A stretch of 64,000 bases of DNA from Sphingomonas sp. CCH10-B3 (GTDB lineage Bacteria > Pseudomonadota > Alphaproteobacteria > Sphingomonadales > Sphingomonadaceae). The notes beneath the pieces are model-generated. The model did not search any database and was not told the origin of the DNA. It worked only from the letters and a program-made list of their open reading frames with translations. This document shows, piece by piece, positions 10,070 to 21,026 of this stretch; the stretch's first letter is position 1; every line of letters begins with the position of its first letter. The stretch is from NCBI RefSeq assembly GCF_001556185.1, contig NZ_LSIJ01000083.1:1-64000 (forward strand), given 5' to 3'. The translations under genes and the position numbers were made by a program.

Positions 10070-12112
10070 TTACCAGATGTGCACGCGCTGTTCGGGGGCC
10101 AGATACAGCTTGCTGCCGGGCTTCACATCGAAGGCGGCGTACCAGGCATCCATGTTGCGGACGACGCCATTGACCCGGAACAGCGGCGGGCTGTGCGGAT
10201 CGGTGCGGAGCCGTGCCAGCGCCGCATCATCGCGCAGCTTTGTCTGCCAGGCTTGCGCCCAGGCCATGAAGAAGCGCTGATCGCCGGTCAGGCCATTGAT
10301 GACTTTCGCCTTGCCGTGCTTCGCCTGATAACGCTGATACGCGCCATAAGCGGCTTCCAGCCCGCCGAGATCGCCGATGTTTTCGCCGAGCGTCAGCTTG
10401 CCGTTCACCTTCGTCCCGGGCAGCCCTTCGAACTGGTCATACTGCGCGGCAAGCGCGGCGGTGCGTTCCTTGAACGCAGCCTTGGCGGCGGGAGTCCACC
10501 AGTTTTCGAACTTGCCGGTCGGGCCGAACTGGCTGCCCTGATCGTCGAAGCCATGGCCCATTTCGTGGCCGATGATCGCGCCGATTGCCCCGTAATTCAC
10601 TGCCGGATCGGCCTTGGGGTCGAAATAGGGCGGCTGCAGGATGGCGGCCGGGAAGGTGATCTGGTTCGACAGCGGGCTGTAATAGGCATTCACCGTCTGC
10701 GGCGTCATCGCCCACAGGGTGCGATCGACCGGCTTGGGGAAACGCGACAGTTGCAGCGCATTGGCAAATTCGGCCGAGCGCATGGCATTGCCCAGCATGT
10801 CGCCCCGCACCACCTTGAAGCTCGAGTAATCGAGGAACTTGTCGGGATAGCCCACGCGCGGTTCGAACGCGGCAAGCTTGACCAGTGCGGCCTTGCGGGT
10901 CGGCTCGTCCATCCAGCTCGATTTGCTGATCCGGTCCTGATACGAACCGCGCAGATTTTCGATCAGTTCCTGCATCTGCGCCTTGGCGGCAGGCGGGAAG
11001 AAGCGCGCGACATAAAGCGCGCCCACGGCTTCACCCAGCGCGCCGTTGGTCAGCTGCACGCCACGCTTCCACCGGTCGCGCGGGGTCTTCACGCCCGAGA
11101 GGGTGGCCGAATAAAAGTCGAAGCTCGCCTGATCGAACGCCTTGGGCAGGAAAGCAGCATTCGAGCTGACGAAGTGGAAGGCCATATAGTCTTTCCACAC
11201 GTCGAGCGGCGTTGCGACCATGATCTTGCCGATAGCGGTGATCGCGGTGTTATTGGCCATCAGGATCTTCGGCGAGCTGTCGAGCCCTGCCGTCTTCAGC
11301 ATCAGCGCCCATTCGAATTCCGGGGCCTTGTTCTCAAGCCCGGCGATATCCTGGGGGTCGTTGAGCGCAGCGATGTTGCGGCTCTGCTCGGGCGTCCAAT
11401 GTTCCTTGGCCATCGCCTTTTCGAGCGCGAAGATCGCATCGGCCTTCGCCGCCGCATTGGGAATGCCGGCAAGCGTCTGAATTTTTTCGATATAAGCGCG
11501 ATAGGCCTTGCGATAGCCGTCGTACTTCTCGCCTTCGAGCAGATAATAGTCGCGCGGCATGCCCAGCCCGCTCTGCCCGACGGCGGCGGTGTAGCGCGTC
11601 GGATCAGCCAGATTCGGGATGATGCCGATGCTCACCGGCGACTGATAGCCGACGCTGGCGAACAGGACCTGCAACTCGGTGAGATCCTTCACCGCTGCAA
11701 TCTTGGCGAGATAGGGCTGAAGCGGCGCGGTACCCTTGGCCTCGATGCCGGCTTCGTCCATCCAGCTTGCGTAGAAATCGCCGACCTGCTTGCCGGTCGC
11801 GCCGTATTTCGACGGGTTCTTGGCCATGTCGTCCAAGATCAGGCGGACGTTCTGTTCCGCCTCGTCGCTCAGCAGGTTGCCATAGCCGATCGCTGCCTTG
11901 TCGGCGGGGATTTCGGTGCGCTTGGCCCAGCTGCCGTTGACGAAATGCCAGAAATCATCGCCCGGCGCGACGCTGGGATCCTTGGCAGAAAGGTCGACGC
12001 CGAAGCTGCCATAGCGGGGTGCGTTGGCGCCGCCGTCCTTCGACAAGGCGGGTACGGCAAGGGCGAGGACGGCAGTGGCCGCAGTCAGCCGAGCGAAACG
12101 TGCGATACGCAT
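10070..12112 (-). CDS. M13-family (neprilysin-like) metallopeptidase, exported
   Basis: Zinc metallopeptidase of 680 residues with a signal peptide (about residues 1-24, ending PALSK). The zinc site is GHEMGHGFDD (HExxH), with the third ligand in GENIGDLGGLEAAY. The N-terminal lobe begins with the conserved APGDDFWHFVNGSW, and NAYYSPLSNQITFPA binds substrate. It should cleave small peptides in the periplasm or outside the cell. The start at 12112 has an AGAGG site. The product ends in RVHIW, close to the usual C-terminal consensus but without the cysteine. Confidence 0.9.
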   Translation of the reverse strand: MRIARFARLTAATAVLALAVPALSKDGGANAPRYGSFGVDLSAKDPSVAPGDDFWHFVNGSWAKRTEIPADKAAIGYGNLLSDEAEQNVRLILDDMAKNPSKYGATGKQVGDFYASWMDEAGIEAKGTAPLQPYLAKIAAVKDLTELQVLFASVGYQSPVSIGIIPNLADPTRYTAAVGQSGLGMPRDYYLLEGEKYDGYRKAYRAYIEKIQTLAGIPNAAAKADAIFALEKAMAKEHWTPEQSRNIAALNDPQDIAGLENKAPEFEWALMLKTAGLDSSPKILMANNTAITAIGKIMVATPLDVWKDYMAFHFVSSNAAFLPKAFDQASFDFYSATLSGVKTPRDRWKRGVQLTNGALGEAVGALYVARFFPPAAKAQMQELIENLRGSYQDRISKSSWMDEPTRKAALVKLAAFEPRVGYPDKFLDYSSFKVVRGDMLGNAMRSAEFANALQLSRFPKPVDRTLWAMTPQTVNAYYSPLSNQITFPAAILQPPYFDPKADPAVNYGAIGAIIGHEMGHGFDDQGSQFGPTGKFENWWTPAAKAAFKERTAALAAQYDQFEGLPGTKVNGKLTLGENIGDLGGLEAAYGAYQRYQAKHGKAKVINGLTGDQRFFMAWAQAWQTKLRDDAALARLRTDPHSPPLFRVNGVVRNMDAWYAAFDVKPGSKLYLAPEQRVHIW

Positions 12113-12188
12113 GGATACCTCTCTGTTGGTGTGTTGGCGTTTGATAACGGCGAGTCTGTTTTGTCGCAAGCGAAATGTCAGGTTTACC

Positions 12189-14123
<1,935 letters not shown>

Positions 14124-14237
14124 CGCGCTCTCCTGCAGCGATGATGGCGCGGCGGCGGGGGCGAAGGCAAGCCAATCTGCTTGGCTTACGATCAGTTTCG
14201 ATCTAAAACGTATCTACATTTCGGGGAGCGAACGACA

Positions 14238-15254
14238 ATGAGCGGCACGGTACTCGTCACGGGCGGCAGCGGTTACATCGGCGGCTTTGTGATCCGGCAA
14301 CTCGCTGCCGAGGGCTGGCAGGTCCACACCACCATCCGCAACCTGGCGCGCGAAGCCGAGGTGCGCGGCTGGCTCGGTGTGCCCGACGCGCAGCTGAAGT
14401 TCTTCGCCGCCGATCTGCTGAGCGACGATGGCTGGGCCGAGGCGAATGCCGGGTGCAGCCATGTCGTCCATGTCGCCTCGCCGCTGCCGACCGGCGCGGT
14501 CAAGCACGAGGACGACCTGATCGTCCCGGCGCGCGAAGGCGCGCTGCGGGCACTGCGCTTTGCCAAGGCGGCGGGGGTGACGCGCTTCGTGATGACGTCG
14601 TCGGTCGCGGCGATCGCTTATGGCCATGGCAGGAAAGTCGCGCGCTACACCGAAGCCGATTGGACCAACGTCAACGGCCCGCAAGTTCATGCCTATGCCA
14701 AATCGAAGACGCTCGCCGAGCGCGCCGCGCGCGACTGGATCGCGGCGGAGGGCGGCGACATGGTCTATGCCTCGGTCAATCCCGCCGCCGTGCTCGGGCC
14801 GGTGCTGAGCGCCGATTTCTCAGGATCGCTCGAGATTGTCACGCGGCTGCTGTCCGGCGGGCTGCCCGGCGTGCCCGACATCGGTTTCGGCGTGGTCGAT
14901 GTGCGTGACGTCGCCGATCTGCATGTCCGCTGCCTGACGTCGGACAAGGTCGCGGGCGAGCGCTTCATCGCCTCGAGCCCGTTCATGATGATGCGTGACG
15001 TGGCCGCAATCCTGCGCGATCGGTTGGGGCCGGAAGCGCGCAAGGTGCCGACGCGACGCTTGCCCGGGTTCGTGCTGCACGCCGCCGCGCTGTTCGACCC
15101 GCAGCTCAAGTTCGTAACGAGCGAGCTGGGCAAGGTCCGCGACACCCGGTCCGACCATGCCCGCGACATACTCGGCTGGGCGCCGCGCGATCCGGCGGAA
15201 ACGATCGTCGACACCGCGCGCAGCCTGATCGACCACGGCATCGTCAAGGTGTGA
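14238..15254 (+). CDS. NAD(P)-dependent epimerase/dehydratase (dihydroflavonol-reductase-like SDR)
   Basis: Extended short-chain dehydrogenase of 338 residues. The Rossmann motif GGSGYIGG is at residues about 8-15 and the catalytic Tyr and Lys are in YAKSK, with the preceding Ser in MTSSVAAIAYG. The overall look matches the dihydroflavonol reductase and cinnamoyl-CoA reductase-like group. The substrate is unknown. The ATG at 14238 has GGGGAG nine bases before it. Frames upstream would add an unlikely 19-residue leader. It is divergent from acs across 114 bases. Confidence 0.82.
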   Translation: MSGTVLVTGGSGYIGGFVIRQLAAEGWQVHTTIRNLAREAEVRGWLGVPDAQLKFFAADLLSDDGWAEANAGCSHVVHVASPLPTGAVKHEDDLIVPAREGALRALRFAKAAGVTRFVMTSSVAAIAYGHGRKVARYTEADWTNVNGPQVHAYAKSKTLAERAARDWIAAEGGDMVYASVNPAAVLGPVLSADFSGSLEIVTRLLSGGLPGVPDIGFGVVDVRDVADLHVRCLTSDKVAGERFIASSPFMMMRDVAAILRDRLGPEARKVPTRRLPGFVLHAAALFDPQLKFVTSELGKVRDTRSDHARDILGWAPRDPAETIVDTARSLIDHGIVKV

Positions 15255-15285
15255 GCCAAGGTCTGAGTTGGGCGTATTGCCCATT

Positions 15286-15377
15286 TCCCGTTTGCACTGA
15301 GCTTGTCGAAGTACCGTTCTTCTTCGGGTCGGTCGCAAAAGAAAGACGGGGCTTCGACAAGCTCAGCCTGAACGGGG
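15286..15377. repeat. REPIN-like inverted repeat, copy 1
   Basis: A 92-base element with ends CCCGTTTGCACTGAGCTTG / CAAGCTCAGCCTGAACGGG and the conserved core GAGCTTGTCGAAG facing CTTCGACAAGCTC. It lies between the SDR and the GAF-domain gene. A second member of the family is at 17009-17097, with near-identical ends and a different centre, so this is a dispersed repeat rather than a simple terminator. Confidence 0.8.
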
Positions 15378-15444
15378 ATAGGGCGGGGCATCGAGTTGAC
15401 GGGCTGTATGGCGTTCGCTGTCCGATCGCCCTACATCCTCGCCT

Positions 15445-15924
15445 ATGTACGACTTTGCGATCGACGCGAGCGACAAGCCCGCGCTTTACCGTGATCTGCT
15501 CGGCGCGCTCGATGCGCTGACGGCGGGCGAACCCGATGCGGTTGCCAATATGGCCAATGCCGCGGCGCTGATCTGGCAGTATCTGCCCGACCTCAACTGG
15601 TCGGGCTTTTACCGGCTGGTCGAGGGCGAACTGGTGCTCGGGCCTTTCGTCGGCAAGCCGGCGTGCATCCGCATCCCGTTGGGGCAAGGCGTGTGCGGGA
15701 CGGCCGCGTCGACGCGCACGACGCAGCTGGTCGAGGATGTTCACGCCTTCCCCGGCCATATCGCTTGTGACGTGGACAGCGCATCCGAACTGGTGGTGCC
15801 GATCGTGCGCGACGGCCATCTGATCGGCGTAATCGATCTGGACAGCCCGAAGGTTGCGCGCTTCGATGCGCAGGACGCGCGCGGGGTGGAAGCGCTCGCG
15901 GTGCTGCTCGCGGCGCGGCTTTGA
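15445..15924 (+). CDS. msrC: Free methionine-(R)-sulfoxide reductase (GAF domain)
   Basis: A single GAF-domain protein of 159 residues. The three cysteines used by the fRMsr family are all present: ACIRIPLGQGVCG provides two and HIACD the third. The WSGFYR and SELVVPI blocks are also typical. It reduces free Met-R-sulfoxide with thioredoxin and protects the methionine pool against oxidants. No operon partner is seen: a repeat lies upstream and an RcnB-like gene downstream. Confidence 0.88.
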   Translation: MYDFAIDASDKPALYRDLLGALDALTAGEPDAVANMANAAALIWQYLPDLNWSGFYRLVEGELVLGPFVGKPACIRIPLGQGVCGTAASTRTTQLVEDVHAFPGHIACDVDSASELVVPIVRDGHLIGVIDLDSPKVARFDAQDARGVEALAVLLAARL

Positions 15925-16045
15925 GCACTGCACCAAAGTGGCACAATGTTGCTAACTGGCTAAAATCTGCGGAAAATGGTATGAAATCCGTTAACTGATT
16001 TGCCGCCACTTCACGGCCAGCGGCGTCAGCAAGGGAGCGTTTACC

Positions 16046-16972
16046 ATGCAAAGCCGCCTGATCGCGTCGATTGTTCTTGCCACCGGCGTGATCGCCACTC
16101 CTGCTGCGGCGCAGCGAATCGACCAAAGCGTCGCGCAATATGGCGCGCAGTACGGCGCCCAATATGGCGCATCGGCACAGCAAATCCGCACGACCGCCGC
16201 GCCGCAGGTTCAGATGCCAAACGCGCCGCAGGTGCAGTGGCAGAACAGCAGCGTGCAGCGCCCGCCGGTCCACACCGTTAACCAGGTGCCGCCCGCGCCG
16301 CGTGGCTATCGCTGGGGCGGGCAGATCAATGGACGCTGGGAAGGCGGCTATCGTGCGCCCGGCGGCTGGGCCGCCTATCGCCGTCCGACCCGTGGCTGGC
16401 GCCTGCCGAGCTACTGGATCGGCTCGAACTTCTGGATCGACGATTTCGCTTATTATGGCCTCGCCACGCCGCCGCGCGGCTATCGCTGGCTGCGTTACTA
16501 TGACGATGCAGTGATGGTCGACGAACGCGGGCGAGTTTACGATTCGGTCGGTAACATCGGCTGGGATCGCTATGAGGGCGCCTATGGCCCCACCGCGCAG
16601 GGCTATTACACTGCACCGGGCCGCTGGGAAGGCACTTATACCGGCACCTGGACGCAATTGCCCCAGCCGCGGCAGGTGCCGCCGCCTGCTGTCACCTATC
16701 AGCAGCCGCAAGTCATCGAAGTGCCTGCGGGCGGCTACACCCAGACCTATAGCGCAGGCGGCTACGCAAGCGGCGTGACCGTCAACGGCCAGTTTTATCC
16801 CGCTGGCCCGCCGGGAACGGTTTCGACCGTCACCATCCAGTCAGCGCCAGTGGTGACGACGACGGTGACCGAATATGTCACTTACACCGCCGTCAAGCAG
16901 CGCAAGGTCGCGCGCAAGCCGGTGCGCAAATGGCGCCCGGCCCCGCGCTGCGTGTGCGGTTGCTGCCGCTGA
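16046..16972 (+). CDS. RcnB-family exported protein with Cys-rich tail
   Basis: A 308-residue protein with a signal peptide (cut after PAAAQ). Next come repeats of AQYG (four near-tandem copies), a Pro/Gln-rich linker, then an RcnB-like domain (YWIGSNFWIDDFAYYGL, PPRGYRWLRYYDDAVMV). RcnB proteins are periplasmic and modulate nickel and cobalt efflux in E. coli, but many members are unstudied. The tail is a Thr/Val-rich segment ending in the basic, cysteine-containing CVCGCCR, which could bind a metal. AGGGAG precedes the ATG. Confidence 0.75.
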   Translation: MQSRLIASIVLATGVIATPAAAQRIDQSVAQYGAQYGAQYGASAQQIRTTAAPQVQMPNAPQVQWQNSSVQRPPVHTVNQVPPAPRGYRWGGQINGRWEGGYRAPGGWAAYRRPTRGWRLPSYWIGSNFWIDDFAYYGLATPPRGYRWLRYYDDAVMVDERGRVYDSVGNIGWDRYEGAYGPTAQGYYTAPGRWEGTYTGTWTQLPQPRQVPPPAVTYQQPQVIEVPAGGYTQTYSAGGYASGVTVNGQFYPAGPPGTVSTVTIQSAPVVTTTVTEYVTYTAVKQRKVARKPVRKWRPAPRCVCGCCR

Positions 16973-17008
16973 CGGGTGCGCGCTTCGCCCATTTGCAAAA
17001 AGCTTGGG

Positions 17009-17097
17009 CCGTTCGGGCTGAGCTTGTCGAAGCCCTGTTCTTTCTTTGGCAACGCCTCAGAGGAACGACGGCCCTTCGACAAGCTCAGGGCGAACGG
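17009..17097. repeat. REPIN-like inverted repeat, copy 2
   Basis: An 89-base element with ends CCGTTCGGGCTGAGCTTG and CAAGCTCAGGGCGAACGG. It is the same family as the element at 15286-15377. It sits between the convergent RcnB-like and M28 peptidase genes. Confidence 0.8.
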
Positions 17098-17116
17098 CTA
17101 GAGATAGGTCTGACGC

Positions 17117-18403
17117 TTACCGCGGCGCTGGCCCTGCGAGCACCGGCAGGCTTTCGGCGCCCCCCGCGCCGATCGCCGCGACCGCGAAGAGGTGATCGTC
17201 GATCGACGTATTTGACAAGGTCGTCGTCGGCGTGGTCACGATCCGCGATCCGGTCCAGCCTGCGCGATCGGTGCGCCGCCAATAGACCTTGTATTTGGCG
17301 GCCCCCGGCACCGCTTGCCACTTCACCACCGTATCGAAGCTGAGCGCGCCGTTGATCGTCACGCCCTTGGGGGCGGCGGGCGCAGCTGCCAGCCGCCGCA
17401 CGGCGGCGATGTTGATCGCGGTGACTTTCGCCAGATAGGGGAAGTCCATCTTGTCGATCGTGTCGCCATATTCGATGCCGCCTTCGGTGCGCAGGTCCTG
17501 GTGCTGCTGCGTCCAGTTTTCCGCGCCGACCGAAAAGCGCACGGCGGGATAGCCGAGCCGCAGGAACGGTTCATGATCGCCGCCGCGCCCGAAGCGGTCG
17601 GGGCGGCGATCGACGAACACGTCGAGGCCCTTGGGAATGGCGGCGGCGATGCCGTCGATCGTCTTGGCGAGCGCGCGGCTGGGGCCGTCGTCCTCGCCGC
17701 CATTGCCGCGCCGGGCGAGCTGTTCCTTGATATCCTCCGACGCGCGGATGCCTTCGGAAAAGACGCGCACCCGGTCGGCGACGCGGATGCCGTTCTGACC
17801 CATCGTGTTGCCGACGATGTCGTTGTTGAGCATCGCCGAGACTTCCCAGCCGCGCTCTTTGGCGGTCTCGGCGAGCAGGGTGCCGCCCCAAAGCCCCTGT
17901 TCCTCGCCCGAAAAGACCGCATAGACGATCGTCGCGTCGAACTGTTGCTTCGACAGGTGCCGCGCGGCTTCGAGCACGAGCGCGACGCCTGACGCATTGT
18001 CATTGGCGCCGGGCGCGTCCTTGGTGATGTCGAGCGTGTCCGATCCGCGACTGTCGATGTGCGCGCCGATGATGACGACACGATTCGGATCGCGGCCCTT
18101 CTGGATACCGAGCACATCCTCGACGATCACGCCGTTCGGCGCGCGCGGCCCGGTGAAGCTGCGCGAAATGCGCTCGACGGTGATGCACCCGCCGCAGGTC
18201 CTGGCGATCGCCTCGAACCGCGCCGCGGCCCAGTTGCGCGCCGCGCCGATGCCGCGCTTGGGGTCGGTGGCGGAGGACAGCGTGTTGCGGGTGCCGAAGG
18301 CGACCATCGCGGCGACATCGGCCTTAAGGCGAGTGGGCGAGGGCGCTTCGGCCAGCACAGGGGCTGCAGTGGCGAGCAGGACGGGAGCGAGGAGGATGCG
18401 CAT
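17117..18403 (-). CDS. M28-family zinc peptidase, exported, with C-terminal Fn3-like domain
   Basis: A 428-residue aminopeptidase-type metalloprotein with a signal peptide (cut near VLAEA). The two-zinc site is complete: H in GAHIDSRGSD, bridging D in GANDNASG, catalytic E pair in FSGEEQGLWG, D in NNDIVGN, and H in GGDHEPF. After about residue 350 a fibronectin-III-like beta domain (VVKWQAVPGAAKYKVYW) follows. It is probably secreted or periplasmic for peptide use. It lies downstream of the universal stress gene on the same strand, with a palindrome between them. Confidence 0.88.
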   Translation of the reverse strand: MRILLAPVLLATAAPVLAEAPSPTRLKADVAAMVAFGTRNTLSSATDPKRGIGAARNWAAARFEAIARTCGGCITVERISRSFTGPRAPNGVIVEDVLGIQKGRDPNRVVIIGAHIDSRGSDTLDITKDAPGANDNASGVALVLEAARHLSKQQFDATIVYAVFSGEEQGLWGGTLLAETAKERGWEVSAMLNNDIVGNTMGQNGIRVADRVRVFSEGIRASEDIKEQLARRGNGGEDDGPSRALAKTIDGIAAAIPKGLDVFVDRRPDRFGRGGDHEPFLRLGYPAVRFSVGAENWTQQHQDLRTEGGIEYGDTIDKMDFPYLAKVTAINIAAVRRLAAAPAAPKGVTINGALSFDTVVKWQAVPGAAKYKVYWRRTDRAGWTGSRIVTTPTTTLSNTSIDDHLFAVAAIGAGGAESLPVLAGPAPR

Positions 18404-18452
18404 TCCCGCATCGTGGCGCGCGGGAGGCGCGGGGGCAAGGGGGTGAGCGTTA

Positions 18453-18479
18453 GCCCTCCCCCGCAAAGCGGGGGAGGGC
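18453..18479. repeat. Perfect 12-bp palindrome between stress and peptidase genes
   Basis: GCCCTCCCCCGC, AAA, GCGGGGGAGGGC. It could act as a transcription barrier or RNA-processing hairpin, with no T-run on either side. The element at 44897-44922 inside the ribosomal cluster is very similar, so this looks like a dispersed mini-repeat. Confidence 0.65.
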
Positions 18480-18498
18480 TGGGGAACGCAAAGCCCCC

Positions 18499-18954
18499 TC
18501 AACTCAGCCGATCGATCGCCTCGGGCGTCAGCGACCCGGGCACGATCATGATCGGCACCGACAGCGCGCCCGCTTCGGAGCCGGTGAAGTGCGTCACCAG
18601 TGGCCCCGGCGGGCCGCTCGGCGCGGCGGCAAGCACCAGCGCGGCGATTTCGGGGTTGCTCGCGATCATCTGGCGGATGACCTTGCTTGCATCGCCCTGC
18701 TGCACGGTGATGCGCGGCTTGATGCCCGATTCCTCGAGCAACGTGCCTGCCGCCGCCGCGACCAGCCCTTCGGCATGGACGCGCGCTTCTTCCTCGATCG
18801 TCGCCTGCACCCCGCCCCAGGGCACGAAATCGGCGGTCGGCACGAGCGCGAGGATGTCGACGCCGCCGCCGGTTTTGACCGCGCGGCGCGCGGCGAAGCG
18901 CAGCGCGACTTCGGCTTCGGGGGTTTCGTCGATCACCACCAGATAGATGCGCAT
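18499..18954 (-). CDS. Universal stress protein family (UspA-like)
   Basis: A single-domain Usp protein of 151 residues. It has the N-terminal strand MRIYLVVIDET, a central helix region and a C-terminal LSVPIMIVPGSL strand. The nucleotide-binding G-x2-G-x9-G-S/T pattern is blurred (SGPPGPLVTHFTGSEAGALS), so ATP binding is uncertain. Function is unknown beyond stress association. I chose the ATG at 18954 because the added 22 residues of the upstream frame are unlike Usp proteins. Confidence 0.75.
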   Translation of the reverse strand: MRIYLVVIDETPEAEVALRFAARRAVKTGGGVDILALVPTADFVPWGGVQATIEEEARVHAEGLVAAAAGTLLEESGIKPRITVQQGDASKVIRQMIASNPEIAALVLAAAPSGPPGPLVTHFTGSEAGALSVPIMIVPGSLTPEAIDRLS

Positions 18955-19094
18955 CCTCTTGCCCCCAACGGATCGTCCGTTTTGTCGCAGCAAGGTGGCC
19001 CCCGACGCGGGCGAGCGCAAGTGGACTTGACCCGCGCGCGCGGATGGCGAAGGGAAGGCCGCCCCCAGGACTGACTTGAAGGACGCCCCTTCCG

Positions 19095-20387
19095 ATGCCG
19101 ATCGAGATCAAAATGCCCGCGCTCTCGCCGACGATGGAGGAGGGCACGCTCGCCAAATGGCTGGTCAAGGAAGGCGATACGGTGAAGTCCGGCGACCTGA
19201 TGGCCGAGATCGAGACCGACAAGGCAACGATGGAATTCGAAGCCGTCGACGAAGGCGTGATCGGCAAGATTCTGGTCGCCGAGGGGACCGACAATGTGAA
19301 GGTCGGCACGGTGATTGCGGTCCTGAACGGCGAGGGTGAGGAGGCGAGCGCGCCCGCCGCCGCGCCTGCCGCCAAGGCTGAGCCCGAAGCGAAGGCCGCG
19401 GCAGCGCCGGTCGCTGCTCCGACGCCCGCTCCGGCACCCGCCGCTGCCCCGGCAGCCGAGGGCGACCGCGTCAAGGCGAGCCCGCTCGCGCGCCGGATTG
19501 CCGAGGCGAAGGGCGTCGACCTGGGCGCGCTGACCGGCTCGGGCCCGAACGGGCGGATCGTCAAGGCCGACGTCGAGGGCGCGACCCCCGGTGCCGCGCC
19601 CGCCAAGGCCGAAGCCGCGCCGACCCCCGCCGCCTCGGCGCCGGCCGCGCCCGCTGCCGCACCGGCTCCGGCGCCCAAGCCCGCCGCTATTCCGGACATT
19701 CCGCACGAAGCGACCAAGCTGTCGAACGTCCGCAAGACGATCGCGCGTCGCCTCACCGAATCGAAGCAGACCGTCCCGCACATCTATCTGACGGTCGATA
19801 TCCGGCTCGACGCGCTGCTCAAGCTGCGTGCCGATCTCAACGCCGCGCTTGAGGCGACTGGGGTCAAGCTGTCGGTCAACGACCTGCTGATCAAGGCACT
19901 CGCCGTCAGCCTGATCCGCGTGCCCAAGTGCAATGTCATGTTCACCCCCGACCAGCTGATCACGTTCAGCCGCGCCGATATTTCGGTCGCAGTGTCGGCG
20001 CCGTCGGGGCTGATCACGCCGGTGATCACTCACGCCGACACCAAGTCGCCCTCGGCGATCTCGAGGGAAATGAAGGACCTCGCCGCCCGCGCCCGCGAGC
20101 AGAAGCTGAAGCCCGAGGAATATCAGGGCGGCACCGCATCGCTGTCGAACATGGGCATGTTCGGCATCAAGCAGTTCGAGGCCGTCATCAACCCGCCGCA
20201 GGGCATGATCATGGCGATCGGCGCGGGCGAGAAGCGGCCTTATATCATCGACGACGCGCTCGGCATCGCTACCGTCATGTCGGCGACCGGCAGCTTCGAT
20301 CACCGCGCGATCGACGGGGCGGACGGCGCCGAGCTGATGCAGGCATTTAAGGCGCTGGTGGAGGCGCCGCTGGGGATGATCGCCTGA
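19095..20387 (+). CDS. pdhC: Pyruvate dehydrogenase complex E2, dihydrolipoamide acetyltransferase
   Basis: Core of the pyruvate dehydrogenase complex, 430 residues. An N-terminal lipoyl domain has the lipoylated Lys in [12 protein letters not shown]. An Ala/Pro-rich linker follows, then a peripheral subunit-binding domain ([16 protein letters not shown]), a second Ala/Pro linker, and the catalytic acetyltransferase domain ending in [15 protein letters not shown] (catalytic His-x3-Asp-Gly). One lipoyl domain only. The E1 genes are not in the window, but E3 (lpdA) follows two small genes later. Confidence 0.95.
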   Translation: MPIEIKMPALSPTMEEGTLAKWLVKEGDTVKSGDLMAEIETDKATMEFEAVDEGVIGKILVAEGTDNVKVGTVIAVLNGEGEEASAPAAAPAAKAEPEAKAAAAPVAAPTPAPAPAAAPAAEGDRVKASPLARRIAEAKGVDLGALTGSGPNGRIVKADVEGATPGAAPAKAEAAPTPAASAPAAPAAAPAPAPKPAAIPDIPHEATKLSNVRKTIARRLTESKQTVPHIYLTVDIRLDALLKLRADLNAALEATGVKLSVNDLLIKALAVSLIRVPKCNVMFTPDQLITFSRADISVAVSAPSGLITPVITHADTKSPSAISREMKDLAARAREQKLKPEEYQGGTASLSNMGMFGIKQFEAVINPPQGMIMAIGAGEKRPYIIDDALGIATVMSATGSFDHRAIDGADGAELMQAFKALVEAPLGMIA

Positions 20388-20614
20388 TGATCGGTCGCAA
20401 GACCCTGATCGAACTGGCGCATATCGCCGCGGGCATCGTGCTCGCGCTCGGGATGGCGTGGGCGATGGCCTGGGCCGTGCCGCTCGCAAAGCTCGACATC
20501 TGGGCAGTCGACATCGTCTCGATCGTGATCATCCTGATCATGGGCGTGCAGCCGGTGCGCGAGGCCATGGCGGCGGACAAGGCGGCAGGCGGAAGCGCGC
20601 GCGCCAATGGCTGA
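20387..20614 (+). CDS. Small membrane protein inside the pdh cluster
   Basis: A 75-residue protein with two predicted membrane helices (AAGIVLALGMAWAMAWAV and VDIVSIVIILIMGV) and a short basic tail. Its ATG overlaps the pdhC stop (TGATG) and its end overlaps the thioesterase gene by 8 bases, so translational coupling on both sides supports a real gene. The family is unknown to me. Confidence 0.6.
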   Translation: MIGRKTLIELAHIAAGIVLALGMAWAMAWAVPLAKLDIWAVDIVSIVIILIMGVQPVREAMAADKAAGGSARANG

Positions 20615-20993
20615 GCCGCCGCTCGCCGCCCCCGCGATCCGCGCGACGGCAATGGCGGCGGATGCGAATCCTTATGGCACGGCATTCGTCGGCTGGCTGA
20701 TGGGGCAGATGGCGCTCGCGGCGGGATCGGTCGCGTCGCAGCGGTGCCGGGGCCGCGCGCCGGTGGTCGCCGCCGACGGGTTCAGTTTTTCCGCGCCAGT
20801 GCAGATCGGCGATGAAGTCAGCTTCTACGCCACGATCACCGCGACCGGGCGGACCTCGATTACGGTCGCGGTCGACGTCTGGCGGCGCGAGCGCCATGGC
20901 GACGGCACCGCGCGGGCAGCAACCGGCCGCTTCACGCTCGTGTCGATGGGGGCGGACGGTCGTCCGGTCCCGGTCGATGGCGCGCTTGTCTAA
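20607..20993 (+). CDS. YciA-like hotdog acyl-CoA thioesterase
   Basis: A 128-residue single-hotdog protein. Features of the acyl-CoA thioesterase group are present: the segment DANPYGTAFVGWLMGQMA with the acidic catalytic residue, and the beta region FSFSAPVQIGDEVSFYATI. It probably hydrolyses acyl-CoA, with chain length unknown. Placement between the E2 and E3 genes of pyruvate dehydrogenase suggests control of acetyl- or acyl-CoA level, which is inference. Confidence 0.78.
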   Translation: MAEPPLAAPAIRATAMAADANPYGTAFVGWLMGQMALAAGSVASQRCRGRAPVVAADGFSFSAPVQIGDEVSFYATITATGRTSITVAVDVWRRERHGDGTARAATGRFTLVSMGADGRPVPVDGALV

Positions 20994-21026
20994 TCCGTCC
21001 AACCCTCCCTCCCCAGGAGCATATCA

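Noticed and set aside
15286..17097. Insertion sequence
   Set aside because: Neither element carries a gene or is long enough. Both are short dispersed repeats.
18933..20489. Long minus-strand frame opposite pdhC
   Set aside because: Shadow of the E2 gene. Repetitive Arg and Gly composition comes from the Ala/Pro linkers.
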